A stretch of 52,829 nucleotides of DNA from Paucimonas sp. (GTDB taxonomy: Bacteria > Pseudomonadota > Gammaproteobacteria > Burkholderiales > Burkholderiaceae_D): assembly GCA_028292545.1 (NCBI GenBank), contig JAQGMC010000004.1:1-52829 (forward strand), in the 5' to 3' direction. The position numbers were made by a program, and so were the translations under genes. Positions 17,476 through 27,906 of the stretch are shown one piece after another. Positions within the stretch are counted from its first letter, which is position 1. The number at the start of each line of letters is the position of its first letter. The notes below the pieces were generated by a model. It saw only the letters and a list, made by a program, of their open reading frames with translations, was not told the origin of the DNA and did not search any database.

Positions 17476-19320
17476 TCAGGCACCGGCGGATTGCAGCATG
17501 CGCTCTGCCAGGTGTTGCGGCGGCATGGCTTTGCTGTGCAGGAAACCCTGGTATTCATCGCAGCCCAGCGCACGCAGTATCGTCAATTGTTCCGCCGTCT
17601 CCACGCCCTCGGCCACGATGCGCAAGGCCAGCGCGCGCGCCATGTTGACGATGGCGGCCACGATGGCGGTATCGCTACCGGTCTTGCCCAGGTCGCGCAC
17701 GAAGGATTGATCGATTTTCAGGATATCGATGGGCAGCGCCTTCAATACCGACAACGAGGAATAGCCGGTGCCAAAATCGTCGATCGCAATCGTGATGCCG
17801 GCTTCGCTGATTTCCCGCAGCACGGCCGTGGCTTTTTCCAGGTCACGTATAAGGAGCGACTCGGTAATTTCCAGTTGCAGGCATGCCGCGGGAATACCGT
17901 GGCGGCGCAGGTTGTCGCGTATCGTGCCCGGCAATTCGGCATGGATTTGCGGAATCGCGACATTGACTGCAATCGGCAGGCGCACGCGACCGTGGTTGGC
18001 ATCGAGCCATTTGCGCGCCTGGGCGCAAGCGGCTGACATCACCCATTCGCCGATGGCAACCAGATGGCCACTGTCCGCGGCCGCGCCCAGGAATTGCGCG
18101 CCGGTGATCAAGCCCATGCGCGGATGGCGCCAGCGCAGCAAGGCTTCCACGCCCGCCACGCGGCCGCTGGCAATATCCACCTTGGGCTGGTAATGCAATT
18201 CGAACTGTTCTTTTTCCAGCGCTTCCTGCAATTCATGCTCCAGCGTCAGCCTGTCATGCAGGCGCTGGTTCAGTTCCTGGTGAAAGAATTCGACGCTGCC
18301 ACGGCGGCGTTGCTTGGCGTGATACATGGCCAGGTCGGCATGCTTCATCAACTCATGCGCGCTGGTGCCATCTTGCGGGAACAGGCTGATGCCGATGCTC
18401 ATCGACGCCTTCAGGCAATGGCCATGGATATCGCAAGGCGCATTCGTGGCATGCACTATCTTGTGCGCCACGGCGGCTGCATCTGAATACGTAGGCAAGG
18501 CTTCCATCAACACCACGAATTCATCGCCGCCCAGGCGCGCCACGACGTCGGTTTCACGCACGGCGCCAGTGATGCGGCGCGCGATCTCGATCAGCAACTC
18601 GTCGCCGACGTCATGGCCGAGGGTGTCGTTGACGGCCTTGAAACGGTCCATGTCGAGGAATAGCACGGCCAGGCTGTGTTCCTGGCGGCTGGAACGGGCA
18701 ATCGCATGGTCCAGCGCTTCAGTCAGCGAGCGCCGGTTCAGCAAGCCAGTCAATGCGTCATGTATCGCCAGTCCATGCGCCCTTTCTTCAGCCTGGCGGC
18801 GTTCAATCACTTCTGCTTCGAGCGCGGCGTTAATGCGCTTCAAGTCATTCATCTGCTGCACTTGCAAGTCGCGGTTCAAATCAGCCAGTTCGCGCGCCTG
18901 TTGTTGCAACTGCAGATTTTTCTTCGCCAGTTCAACGAACACCAGGATCTTGTTTTGCAGGATCTGGGGAATCACCGGTGTAAACAGATAGTCGACCGCG
19001 CCTTTCTGGTAACCCTTGAGGCGGTTCATTTCGTCTGCATAATGCGCAGTCACGAAAATGATGGGCACCGACGCCGTACGCGGATGCGAGTGCACGATTT
19101 CAGCCACTTCGAATCCATCCATGCCCGGCATATTGACGTCGAGCAAGATCACCGCGAATTGCTGGGCTTGTGAATTGAGCACGGCACGCAGGGCTTGCTC
19201 GCCGTTGGGCGCCGTGACGATTTCGTATTCATGCGTCGCAGCCGAGCGTTCCAGCAAGCTCTGCAGCGCCAGCAAGCTGGCGGCATGATCGTTGACCAGT
19301 AGTACGCGTGGTTTTTGCAC
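17476..19320 (-). CDS. Response regulator with GGDEF and EAL domains (cyclic di-GMP turnover)
   Basis: 614 residues. Receiver domain (1-125) with phospho-acceptor Asp in [13 protein letters not shown]; a coiled linker (130-175); GGDEF domain with an intact active site ([15 protein letters not shown]); EAL domain with intact motifs ([30 protein letters not shown]). Both synthesis and hydrolysis of cyclic di-GMP are therefore possible. One oddity: the conserved receiver Lys before Pro is replaced, the segment reading YLFTPVIP, which may alter phosphorylation signalling. It is the first gene of the operon with the poly-HAMP kinase (five-base gap), so it probably receives a signal from that kinase or acts beside it in biofilm or motility control. 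Confidence 0.92.
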   Translation of the reverse strand: MQKPRVLLVNDHAASLLALQSLLERSAATHEYEIVTAPNGEQALRAVLNSQAQQFAVILLDVNMPGMDGFEVAEIVHSHPRTASVPIIFVTAHYADEMNRLKGYQKGAVDYLFTPVIPQILQNKILVFVELAKKNLQLQQQARELADLNRDLQVQQMNDLKRINAALEAEVIERRQAEERAHGLAIHDALTGLLNRRSLTEALDHAIARSSRQEHSLAVLFLDMDRFKAVNDTLGHDVGDELLIEIARRITGAVRETDVVARLGGDEFVVLMEALPTYSDAAAVAHKIVHATNAPCDIHGHCLKASMSIGISLFPQDGTSAHELMKHADLAMYHAKQRRRGSVEFFHQELNQRLHDRLTLEHELQEALEKEQFELHYQPKVDIASGRVAGVEALLRWRHPRMGLITGAQFLGAAADSGHLVAIGEWVMSAACAQARKWLDANHGRVRLPIAVNVAIPQIHAELPGTIRDNLRRHGIPAACLQLEITESLLIRDLEKATAVLREISEAGITIAIDDFGTGYSSLSVLKALPIDILKIDQSFVRDLGKTGSDTAIVAAIVNMARALALRIVAEGVETAEQLTILRALGCDEYQGFLHSKAMPPQHLAERMLQSAGA

Positions 19321-19553
19321 GTGGGGTTTTCTTTATTGAGCGTCGGTCGGGAATGGAGGACTACAGAAGATTTCCGCAAGGCATATTTATTGGCGGAAGT
19401 ACTTCATTCGCGAAATTAGAGCGGTTTCATGAAGCAATGTTCCCGCGCAAGAAAAGAAAGCGTGCGCGAATTGCCTCTACGAAATACGGTCGTTTTCAGA
19501 CACTGGCTTGCGCTCGCTGGCGCTTACCGCAAAGCAATGCGCGCCCGCGCGAT

Positions 19554-20945
19554 TCAGTGCAATTTCACGCGCGGCGTGGTACGCCGCCGCAACCATTGCC
19601 CTACCCAGTCCAGCAGCATGCCGGTGAATCCGTGCAGCGCCATCAGGTGCTGGCGATACAGCGATACATACAAGAGGCGCGCCAGGCGGCCCTCGACCCG
19701 TATCGAGCGTCCGGTCAACTGGCCAATCAGGTTGCCGACCACGTCGTAGCGACTGAGCGAGATCAGCGAGCCATGGTCGCGGAAGTTAAAGGCGGGCAGC
19801 GCCCGCCCACCGAGGCGCCGCGCCAGCGCATCGGCAAGATAGTCGGCTTGCTGGTGCGCTGCCTGGGCCCGTGGTGGAACCGGCTGGGCGTGGCCGGGCC
19901 AAGGGCAACTGGCGCAGTCGCCCATGGCAAAGATATCGGCGTCAATGATGCTTTGCAGTGTCTGCGACACGATGACCTGGCCCAGTTTGTTGACCGGCAG
20001 GCCCAAGTCTTCCAGTATTTTCGGCACTCGTATGCCACCGGCCCACACGGTGATGTCGGCAGCGATGCGCTTGCCGCTTTCAGTCAGCACCGCATGCTTT
20101 TGCACTTGCACCACTCTTTCGCCAGTGAGGATTTGTACGTTGAGCCCACCGAGCAAGGTGGCAGTTTCGCTGGCGATGCGTTCAGGCAGCGGTGGCAGGA
20201 TGCGCGGCCCGCCTTCAATCAAGGTGATGCGCACGTCGCGGCGCGGATCAAGCCGGTGCAAGCCGTAGGCGCCCAGCACCTGGGCCGTATTGCGCAACTC
20301 GGCTGACAATTCCACGCCGGTGGCGCCACCGCCAATGATGGCGATATCGACCTGGCGCTTGCCCTCCTCCACATCGTCGATGCCATTTTCAGCGCGCATG
20401 CAGGCGCCGATCAGCTTGTGCCGGAAGCGCTCCGCCTGGGCCACGGTATCGACTGCCAGCGCCAGCTCTTGTGCGCCGGGCACGCCAAAGAAATTGGTGA
20501 CGCTTCCTATGGCCAGCACCAGCGTGTCATAAGCCAGCACGCGCCGCGGCAATACTTCCAGCCCATCTTCATCGCGCACGGCGTCGACTTCGATGGTCTT
20601 GTTCACCCGGTCCAGGCCCACCAGTTCGCCTTGCTGGAATTCAAACCGGTGCCAGCGCGCTTGCGCCAGGTAGTCAAGCTGATGGGTGTTGGCATCCATG
20701 CTGCCGGCCGCCACTTCATGCAGCAAGGGTTTCCACAAATGACTTGGTGACTTGTCGACCAAAACAATCTGCGCCCGGCCGCGCCGGCCCAGCACATTGC
20801 CCAGGCGCGTCACCAACTCCAGGCCGCCGGCGCCGCCGCCGATTACAACGATGCGCGCCAGCTTGCGCGCTGGCGCCGGTGTGGCCGCTCCGGCCTGGCT
20901 TGCTGCGCCAGCGTGCGGTCGTTCATGGCTGGTATCTGGCTTCAT
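19554..20945 (-). CDS. ndh: Type II NADH dehydrogenase (NAD(P)/FAD-dependent oxidoreductase)
   Basis: Non-proton-pumping NADH:quinone oxidoreductase on the inner face of the cytoplasmic membrane. I place the start at the ATG at 20945 (463 residues), with GAGGA eight bases before it; the open frame runs 73 codons further without family sequence. FAD-binding motif RIVVIGGGAGGLELVTRLG; NADH-binding motif IAIIGGGATGVELSAEL; FAD contact at IFAMGDCASCPWPG. The C-terminal basic, hydrophobic segment (SLYRQHLMALHGFTGMLLDW) fits membrane attachment. It is transcribed divergently from prkA across a 289-bp intergenic region in which I see no clear promoter boxes. Confidence 0.9.
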   Translation of the reverse strand: MKPDTSHERPHAGAASQAGAATPAPARKLARIVVIGGGAGGLELVTRLGNVLGRRGRAQIVLVDKSPSHLWKPLLHEVAAGSMDANTHQLDYLAQARWHRFEFQQGELVGLDRVNKTIEVDAVRDEDGLEVLPRRVLAYDTLVLAIGSVTNFFGVPGAQELALAVDTVAQAERFRHKLIGACMRAENGIDDVEEGKRQVDIAIIGGGATGVELSAELRNTAQVLGAYGLHRLDPRRDVRITLIEGGPRILPPLPERIASETATLLGGLNVQILTGERVVQVQKHAVLTESGKRIAADITVWAGGIRVPKILEDLGLPVNKLGQVIVSQTLQSIIDADIFAMGDCASCPWPGHAQPVPPRAQAAHQQADYLADALARRLGGRALPAFNFRDHGSLISLSRYDVVGNLIGQLTGRSIRVEGRLARLLYVSLYRQHLMALHGFTGMLLDWVGQWLRRRTTPRVKLH

Positions 20946-21234
20946 GCATAAGTCCTCAAGCAACGTGTATGCCGAAGCAGCGGCGCGCAGTCGCGCGGCC
21001 AGCGGGCCTGCCGCGGAACATGCTGCAGCCAATTTGCTTTGCGCATGCATCTTGCTACAACGTGAATAGGAGCTGTCCTCTCTTGCCAGCCAGATTATCG
21101 CGGGTCTTGCGACGGGCGCAGCGGCCGCTGTTCGGCAGTTGATACATCTCATGATTTGCCGCATGTAACGGCATTAGCGTAGGACAGAGGCGCAAGATAA
21201 AGAGTCCCAACCGAACCACTCAACGGGAGATGCA

Positions 21235-23184
21235 ATGACGACGCCAGCCAATGCTGTCAACCAGGGCCAGCAGCATGCACTGATGGAACGCCTGGTGGCA
21301 TTTACCAAGGATCATCGGGCAGCCAGCTGGTCTGGCTCGCTGTCCCAATTCCTTGAAACGATTTTTCCAGCCGACCCGAAGGCCGCGGCGCGCACTTCCC
21401 ATCAATACATGTGGGACATGATCCGCTGGACCCGGGCCGAGGATGAAAACGGCGCTTTCACCAAACAACTTTTTGCAGAAGACTTGTTCGGCGTGGATGA
21501 ATCGATCGAACGCGTCGTCGATTATTTCAAGGCGGCGGCTGCCGGTTCCGAAGTCGGGCGCCGACTTCTGCTGCTGCTGGGTCCGCCCTCGGGCGGCAAG
21601 TCGAGCCTGGTGATCCTGCTCAAGCGCGGGCTGGAAGAATACAGCTACACCGACGCAGGCGCGCTTTACGGCATACACGGCTGCCCGGTGCATGAATCGC
21701 CGCTGCACCTGGTGCCGCATTCGCTGCGCGCAAGTTTCCGCGAAACCTATGGTGTGGACATTTCCGGCGAGGTGTGCCCGCATTGCCGCGCCAAGCTTGA
21801 GTCGGAATACAAGGGCGACTTCCTGCGCATGCCGGTCGAGCGCATTTTCATTTCCGAAGCCGGCCGCCTGGGTATCGGCACCTATGCGCCGCATGACCCC
21901 ACCACTGCCGACCTGGCCGACCTGGTCGGCTCGGTCGACTTGTCGAAGGTGGCCGAGTTTGGTGACGAAGGCGATCCGCGCGCCTGGTCGTGGTCTGGCG
22001 CTGTCTATGCAGCCAGCCGCGGCATGCTGGAAATGATCGAGATACTGAAGGTCAAGCGCGAATTCCTCTACCTGCTGTTGACCTTGACCCAGGAGAAGAA
22101 CGTCAAGGTTTCGCGCTTTCCGCTGATCTACCTCGATGAAACGATACTCGCGCACACCAATCTGGCCGAGTTCAGGAAATTCTTGCAGGAGAGCGAAAAC
22201 GAAGCCCTGCTCGACCGCATGGTCATTATCCAGGTGCCCTATACGCTCAATTACAAGGACGAGGCGCGGATTTACAAAAAGCTGATCTCTTCGGCGGCGC
22301 CCGCCTTCCGCGAAGTGCACCTCGATCCGCACGTGCTGCATGCGGCTGCCGTATTCGCAATCCTGACCCGGCTGCATGAGGGGGAAGAAAAGGAGCAGGA
22401 GCTGGCCAAGCGCGTGCGCCTGCATGGCAATGAAGATGTGGAAGGCGTCAACCGCGCCGAATCCGAACGTGCGCGCCAGAAGATGCCCGACGAAGGCCTG
22501 GGCGGCGTGTCGCCACGCTTCGTCATCAATGCCTTGTCCAATGCCATCATCCAGTCCGACAAGCGCAGCCTGACCACGATGGATGTGCTGCTGGCCTTGA
22601 AAGATGCGATTGAAAGCGACGCCCGCATCGATCCGAAAAAGAAACGCAAGTGGGTCGATTACCTGGTGCTGGCGCGCAAATACTTTTACAACCGCTGGGT
22701 CAAGGAAGACGTGCACAAAGCCTTGTTTGTGTCCTTCGAACAGGAAGCGCAAGACTTGCTCGACAAGTACCTGGATGAAGTCGAAGCCACGCTTGATAAC
22801 CGTCATATCAAGGATCCGATCACCAACGAAGAACGTAAACCCGACGAGCGTTTCCTGCGTTCAGTTGAAGAGAAGATCCACATCTCGGATTCGGGCAAAC
22901 AATCCTTCCGCCAGGAAGTGGTGCGCAAGGCAATGGGTGCATTCAAGCGCGGCGAGAAATTCACGCTGGACAGCCATGCCCAGTTGCACGACGGCGTGCA
23001 GCAATACCTCTTTGAGCAGCGGCGTGAAGTGTTGCGCCTGGTGAGTTCCAGCAGCAGGCCGGACGAAGAGGTCAAGCAAAAGATTTCCGTGGTCGAGAAA
23101 CGCCTGGTGGATGAATACGGCTATGACCCGCACAGCGCACGTGAAGCACTCAACTACGTGACCACCTTGCTCGCGCAAGAGTAG
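21235..23184 (+). CDS. prkA: PrkA/YeaG-family serine protein kinase
   Basis: 649 residues, normal for the family. N-terminal AAA-like domain with Walker A GPPSGGKSS and an acidic DE motif in LIYLDETILAHTN; C-terminal PrkA kinase domain (from about 390) with KWVDYLVLARKYFYNRWVKE. Known: PrkA/YeaG is a cytoplasmic ATP-dependent protein kinase or protease-like AAA protein involved in stationary-phase and nutrient-stress adaptation. The ribosome site GGGAGA precedes the ATG. The next two genes are yeaH and spoVR, the conserved three-gene stress operon. The 148-bp gap before yeaH holds no other gene. Confidence 0.95.
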   Translation: MTTPANAVNQGQQHALMERLVAFTKDHRAASWSGSLSQFLETIFPADPKAAARTSHQYMWDMIRWTRAEDENGAFTKQLFAEDLFGVDESIERVVDYFKAAAAGSEVGRRLLLLLGPPSGGKSSLVILLKRGLEEYSYTDAGALYGIHGCPVHESPLHLVPHSLRASFRETYGVDISGEVCPHCRAKLESEYKGDFLRMPVERIFISEAGRLGIGTYAPHDPTTADLADLVGSVDLSKVAEFGDEGDPRAWSWSGAVYAASRGMLEMIEILKVKREFLYLLLTLTQEKNVKVSRFPLIYLDETILAHTNLAEFRKFLQESENEALLDRMVIIQVPYTLNYKDEARIYKKLISSAAPAFREVHLDPHVLHAAAVFAILTRLHEGEEKEQELAKRVRLHGNEDVEGVNRAESERARQKMPDEGLGGVSPRFVINALSNAIIQSDKRSLTTMDVLLALKDAIESDARIDPKKKRKWVDYLVLARKYFYNRWVKEDVHKALFVSFEQEAQDLLDKYLDEVEATLDNRHIKDPITNEERKPDERFLRSVEEKIHISDSGKQSFRQEVVRKAMGAFKRGEKFTLDSHAQLHDGVQQYLFEQRREVLRLVSSSSRPDEEVKQKISVVEKRLVDEYGYDPHSAREALNYVTTLLAQE

Positions 23185-23332
23185 GAACTGTGATGCAAAA
23201 CGTTATAACCGGAAGCTGGTCGAACCATTAACGGCGCGGGGAGATCATCGCCAGTGATTTGCTTTGACGCGCCGTTTGCCTGCCGGGCGATCTGTTGCGG
23301 ATCGCCGCAGCCCAGAAACGAGAGGTAAGCAG

Positions 23333-24502
23333 ATGGCAATTCACATGACGATGTCGACAGAAACGCCGTGGTACGACCTGTTTTCCAGGGGTGCCCGCGA
23401 CTGGCTGCGTCATAACGAGAAAGTGCGGGAAAGCGTGCAGAAAAGCTTGCCCGACCTGGTCGCAGGCTCGGACCTGATCACCGGCAGTGGCGACAAGACA
23501 GTGGGCGTGCCGGTGCGCATGCTGGAACACGCCCGCTTCCGCCTGGCCGATTCGCAATCCCACCAGCAAATGGATGCCGGCCAGGGCCAGGGCAAACCAG
23601 GCGATGTGCTGCGCCCGGTGCAGCGCGGACCCGGCGACGATGAAGGACAGGGCGACAATAGTGAAGGCGAAGTCAAGCTGATGCTGGAACTGAAAGTCGA
23701 CGATATCGTCGACTGGCTTTGGGAAGAATTGAAGCTGCCCGACCTCAAGCCCAAGCGCAATACGATGGTGGAGGATGAGGAATTCGTGCGCGAAGGCTGG
23801 GACAAGCATGGCGCGCGGGCCCGGCTCGACCGCCGCCGCACCGTGAAGGAAGCGGTCAAGCGGCGCGCGATCCAGGCCAACCCGGTGCCCTTCACGAATG
23901 AAGACCTGCGCTTTCGGCAACTGGTACAGCGCAAGAAGCCAGCCACCAATGCCGTGGTGCTGTTTGCGCTTGATGTGTCGGCCAGCATGACGGATGCCGA
24001 GCGCAAGCTGGCGAAGACGTTCTTCTTCTTCGTGCTGCAAGGCATACGGCGCCGCTATGCCAAGGTGGAAACCCGTTTCATCGCGCACACCACGCAAGCC
24101 TGGGAATTCAACGAGCGTGAATTTTTTCAGGTCACCGGCACCGGTGGCACCGGCGCCTCCACCGCCTTCAACCTGGCGCTGCAGTTGCTGGAAACCGAAT
24201 ACGACCCGTCACAGTACAACGCCTACTTGTTTTACGCGTCGGACGGGGAAAACTTTACCGAGGACCGTTCTGCCGCCACTGAAAGCCTGGCCAAGCTGTC
24301 GTCCCTTCTGAATTACATCGGCTATGTCGAAACCGTGCCTGGCTCACCGCGCACGACGGAAACGGAAATGAAGATGATGGCTGGCGAACTCGAGCGCAGT
24401 GGCGCGCCCGTCGGCACTTGCGTGCTGTCGCGGCCGGACGATGTATGGAAGGCGATCCGCAAATTTTTCGTTCAGCATGCTGAACAAGATGAGGTAGCGT
24501 AA
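23333..24502 (+). CDS. yeaH: YeaH family protein (DUF444, von Willebrand factor A-like)
   Basis: 389 residues from the ATG at 23333, preceded by AGAGG at seven bases; an in-frame extension upstream is not family-like. An N-terminal charged region with a Gly/Gln/Asp-rich insert (about 80-110) leads to a VWA-like domain whose metal-ion-dependent adhesion motif is visible (FALDVSASMTDAE) with TGGTGAS and YASDGENF downstream. Known: YeaH is co-produced with the YeaG kinase and is taken to be its partner or substrate adaptor. The stop codon overlaps the spoVR ATG by one base (TAATG), showing tight coupling. Confidence 0.93.
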   Translation: MAIHMTMSTETPWYDLFSRGARDWLRHNEKVRESVQKSLPDLVAGSDLITGSGDKTVGVPVRMLEHARFRLADSQSHQQMDAGQGQGKPGDVLRPVQRGPGDDEGQGDNSEGEVKLMLELKVDDIVDWLWEELKLPDLKPKRNTMVEDEEFVREGWDKHGARARLDRRRTVKEAVKRRAIQANPVPFTNEDLRFRQLVQRKKPATNAVVLFALDVSASMTDAERKLAKTFFFFVLQGIRRRYAKVETRFIAHTTQAWEFNEREFFQVTGTGGTGASTAFNLALQLLETEYDPSQYNAYLFYASDGENFTEDRSAATESLAKLSSLLNYIGYVETVPGSPRTTETEMKMMAGELERSGAPVGTCVLSRPDDVWKAIRKFFVQHAEQDEVA

Positions 24503-25887
24503 TGCATGCCGCAACTGCAAAGGACGGGCGCTTGCAGGATTACTCGCAGCGCATAGAGCAACTGGCAACCAAGCTCGGGCTCGACTATTACCCGGTCGAT
24601 TTCGAACTGGTGCCCAATAACTTCATGATGGAGATTGCCGTCTATGGCCTGCCGGTGCGCATGCCGCATTGGTCCTTCGGCATTCGCTACATCCACCAGC
24701 TGATCCGCCAGGGCATGGGCAATTCACGCATTTTCGAGGTGATGTTCCCGGGCGATCCCTGCCACGCCTACCTGGTCAACAACAATACGCTGCCGGAAAA
24801 CACGCTGGTCGTGGCCCACGTGCTGGGCCATGCCGACTTTTCCAAGAACAACCACCTGTTTGCGCGCTTCATGGAAATGGCGGGCGGCCACATCCTGGAG
24901 CAATCCGCCGCGCGCGCGCACCAGATCGACGCCGCGCTGCAGGAACATGGCCAGGAAAAGGTAGAAGCCGTGCTTGATGCGGCCTTGGCGCTGGAGCCGC
25001 ATATCGACGTGAACCGTGAATTGCACCGCAGTCCTTACCCGACCGCGCGCATCCAGGCCGGCACGCATGTTGAAGATGATTTCAGCCGCCGCTTCCACAG
25101 CCTGCCCGGCGAAAGCGCGCGCCCGGCCGATCCCGCCGTGGGCCAGCGCCCGCAAATTCCGCCGCAGCCGGAATACGACCTGCTGTGGTTCATCGCCAAC
25201 TATGCGCCCGACCTGGAAGGCTGGGAGCGCGACATTTTCCTGGCCGTGCGCGAAGAGTCTTATTACTTCTATCCCGTGTTTGCCTGCCAGATCATGAACG
25301 AAGGCTGGGCTTCTTACTGGCATGCGCGGCTGCTGCGCGAAGCCGACTTCCTGCCGCAAGACCTTTATCTTTCCGCGATCAAGGCGCATTCGGATGTGGT
25401 GCGGCCTTATGCGGCGGACAACCAGCTTGCGCTGGCAGTCAATCCTTACCACCTGGGCTTTTCGATCTGGGAAGACTTGATCGAAAGGAAGGGCATCGAG
25501 TTTGCGCGCCAGGTGATGCGTGAGGAAGACGATTTCGGTTTCATCCGCAATTACCTGACGCCGGAGCTGGCTGAAAAACTGGAGCTGTTCGTCTATGAAA
25601 CGCATGACGATGGCGGCATCAAGATCGCCAACCGCGACATCCACCAAGTGCGCGAAGCGATCCTGGCGCCGAAATTCAATTACGGCGCCCCCCGCATTGC
25701 CGCCACCAGGATCACTGTGGATGGCAGCCTGGAACTGCATCACGACCACAAGAGCGATGGCCGCGGCCTGGATGTGGGCCGCGCCGAACGCGTGCTGGAA
25801 TATATCTCGCGCGTCTGGCGGCGCAGCGTCACCTTGCACACTGTCGGCTACAGCGGCAATGCCCGTATCGTGACCAGCAAGCGCTAG
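24502..25887 (+). CDS. spoVR: SpoVR family protein (YcgB-like)
   Basis: 461 residues. Family blocks: YPVDFELVPNNFMMEIAVYG, AHVLGHADFSKNN, ESYYFYPVFACQIMNEGWAS, NPYHLGFSIWEDL and a C-terminal part with LELHHDHKSDGRGLD. The conserved His and Glu residues (HVLGHADF, MNEGWASYWHAR) suggest a metal site. Known: SpoVR is needed for cortex formation in Bacillus spores, but in proteobacteria it always accompanies PrkA and YeaH and has an unsettled role in stress survival. The one-base overlap with yeaH makes it the last gene of the operon. Confidence 0.94.
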   Translation: MHAATAKDGRLQDYSQRIEQLATKLGLDYYPVDFELVPNNFMMEIAVYGLPVRMPHWSFGIRYIHQLIRQGMGNSRIFEVMFPGDPCHAYLVNNNTLPENTLVVAHVLGHADFSKNNHLFARFMEMAGGHILEQSAARAHQIDAALQEHGQEKVEAVLDAALALEPHIDVNRELHRSPYPTARIQAGTHVEDDFSRRFHSLPGESARPADPAVGQRPQIPPQPEYDLLWFIANYAPDLEGWERDIFLAVREESYYFYPVFACQIMNEGWASYWHARLLREADFLPQDLYLSAIKAHSDVVRPYAADNQLALAVNPYHLGFSIWEDLIERKGIEFARQVMREEDDFGFIRNYLTPELAEKLELFVYETHDDGGIKIANRDIHQVREAILAPKFNYGAPRIAATRITVDGSLELHHDHKSDGRGLDVGRAERVLEYISRVWRRSVTLHTVGYSGNARIVTSKR

Positions 25888-25920
25888 TCACTCTTTACTT
25901 CCCACTCCACCCCACCCCAC

Positions 25921-27357
25921 ATGACCCAGCCCTCCCCGCCCCCTCCACACCACGGGCGGGGCACTCCCCGCGTAACGCGGGGCAAGCCGGGGCGCGGCTT
26001 GCGCGGCTCACTGCTGGCACTGTTGCTGGCAGCGGTCGCGGCTTGCGCCTCGCTGCCCGACATTCGCTATCTGGACCAGAAACCGGTGGCAGCCCAGCCC
26101 ACCGTGGTCGGTGCGCAAGGCGCATTGCCGGCCGCGCGCAGCGAATCGCTGCTGGCGCGGCGCCTGCGCGATAGCGGCACCGACCTCAAGGCGCTGGCGG
26201 CGGCGGAGGAAGCGGCAACCGGTACGCCACTCATCGCCGGCAACAAGGTATCGCTTCTGTTCGACGGGCCGCAAACCCTGGGCGCGATGATGAAGGCGAT
26301 CCGCGAAGCGCGCGACCATATCCATCTTGAAACCTATATCTTCGACCAGGATGAACTGGGGCTGGCCTTTGCCGACCTGCTGGTGGCCAAGCGCATGGCC
26401 GGCGTGCAGGTGAACATCATCTACGATTCGATCGGCACGCTGGGCACGCCTGCTGCGTTTTTCGAGCGCATGCGCAAGGCAGGCATCAAGCTGGTGGAAT
26501 TCAATCCTGTGAATCCGCTCAAGAGCATGGTCGACTGGCGGGTGAACAACCGCGACCATCGCAAGATCCTGATTGTGGATGGCAAGATCGGCTTTACCGG
26601 CGGGGTGAATATCGCCGCCGACTATGCCAACAGTTCAATGTTCCGCTCGCAAGGCGGGCGAAATTCAGAGCTGGGCTGGCGCGACACGCATCTGCAGGTG
26701 GAAGGGCCGGCAGTCGCAGCGCTGCAACAGCTGTTCCTGGAAACCTGGGCGGCCCAGCGCGGGGAGGACTTGCCGCGGCGGGATTACTTCCCCAACCTGG
26801 CGCGCACCGGGCCGGAACTGGTGCGCGTCATCGGCAGCAAGCCCGGCGGCAATTTCGAAGTGTACAAAGCCTATTTCCTGGCGCTGGCCCAAGCCAGGAA
26901 GAGCGCCTACCTGACCGTTGCCTACTTCGCGCCAGATACTGAAGTGCTGGAGGCGATCACCCAGGCTGCACGCCGCGGCGTGGAAGTGCACATGGTTTTT
27001 CCCAGCATTTCCGACGCCTCGCTGATCTATTACGCTGGCCGCTCCTATTACCAGGTGCTGCTCGATGCCGGCGTGAAGATCAGCGAATTCCAGTCTTCTG
27101 TGCTGCATGCAAAGACGGCCGTCATCGACGGCGCCTGGTCCACGGTGGGTTCGGCCAACCTGGATATCCGCAGCTTCCTGCACAACACGGAAATCAATGT
27201 GATCGTGCTGGGCGAAGACTTTGGCAAGCGCATGGAATCAGCCTTCGCGGAAGACTTGCGCAACTCGCGCCCGATCACGCGGGAAGCATGGGCCCGGCGC
27301 CCTTTCACCGACCGGCTCAAGGAATGGAGCGCGCGCAATTTCGCCTATTTCCTGTAG
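25921..27357 (+). CDS. Phospholipase D-type lipoprotein, cardiolipin synthase-like
   Basis: 478 residues. The N-terminus has a basic stretch, a hydrophobic segment and a lipobox-like AAVAAC (Cys about 42), predicting an envelope lipoprotein; the true start may be further inside the frame since the first 25 residues are Pro/His/Arg-rich and no good ribosome site precedes 25921. Two complete HKD motifs: HRKILIVDG with FTGGVNIA, and HAKTAVIDG with GSANLDIRS. Two HKD halves in one chain are typical of bacterial cardiolipin synthases (ClsC kind), which join phosphatidyl groups to make cardiolipin; a general phospholipase D is the alternative. It begins 33 bp after spoVR but has no functional tie to it. 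Confidence 0.87.
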   Translation: MTQPSPPPPHHGRGTPRVTRGKPGRGLRGSLLALLLAAVAACASLPDIRYLDQKPVAAQPTVVGAQGALPAARSESLLARRLRDSGTDLKALAAAEEAATGTPLIAGNKVSLLFDGPQTLGAMMKAIREARDHIHLETYIFDQDELGLAFADLLVAKRMAGVQVNIIYDSIGTLGTPAAFFERMRKAGIKLVEFNPVNPLKSMVDWRVNNRDHRKILIVDGKIGFTGGVNIAADYANSSMFRSQGGRNSELGWRDTHLQVEGPAVAALQQLFLETWAAQRGEDLPRRDYFPNLARTGPELVRVIGSKPGGNFEVYKAYFLALAQARKSAYLTVAYFAPDTEVLEAITQAARRGVEVHMVFPSISDASLIYYAGRSYYQVLLDAGVKISEFQSSVLHAKTAVIDGAWSTVGSANLDIRSFLHNTEINVIVLGEDFGKRMESAFAEDLRNSRPITREAWARRPFTDRLKEWSARNFAYFL

Positions 27358-27384
27358 CGCGGCGAGGGCAGCGCGCGATTGCGC

Positions 27385-27905
27385 TCAAGACCAGGTCTGC
27401 ACTGCTTTCGCCAGCGCCTTGAACGGGTCAAGGTATTGCCTTCCATATTCCTCATCGTGCCGCGCAGCCCGACAAACTCGAAGAACAGCCGGTCCAGAAT
27501 GGCGATGTGATAAGGCTCCGCGCCCAGCAGGCGCGCCTCTGCCAGCCAGGCCTTGTGTTGGTCGGCTGCTGCCTCCAGTGACAATTGCGCCAGGTCGTCT
27601 CTCTCGATCAAGCCTATCCGGCGCGCGTGCGCGTTACTGGCATTGCCAGTCTCCTGGATAGACTGGCGCAGTTCGCGGTAGCGGGCGCTGGTTCCAACCA
27701 GCACCGTCGGTGAATAAGAAAGATCGATGCTGCCAATAGCCTGGTCGATTGCCGTGCTGGATCGGGCCACATGTCCAGCAAGCGCCGTAGCACCGGCTTT
27801 TCCCCCTCGCGGCCTTCGAGCAGGATGACCTAGTGTCGGCTGCGGTCGGCAATCACCTGGCATTGGGGATAGCAGGTGCCCCGGCGCGCGAGGCTTGCGG
27901 CGGGC
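27385..27905 (-). pseudogene. Decayed member of the unknown repeat-protein family
   Basis: Three minus-strand frames in succession look coding: first CYPQCQVIADRSRH, a TAG at 27830-27832, then VILLEGREGEKPVLRRLLDM; then, after a shift near 27750, IDLSYSPTVLVGTSARYREL and KAWLAEARLLGAEPYHIAIL; then, after a shift near 27460, RHDEEYGRQYLDPFKALAKA and a TGA. The segments resemble parts of the 572-residue protein encoded just upstream (CQV; VVILLPSKDEQALADVKQLL; YDGIAQLKRWKASAQHLGKP). With one stop and two frameshifts it is not functional. A 238-codon frame across this area (27345-28061) is an artefact of the shifts. Confidence 0.6.
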
Positions 27906-27906
27906 C

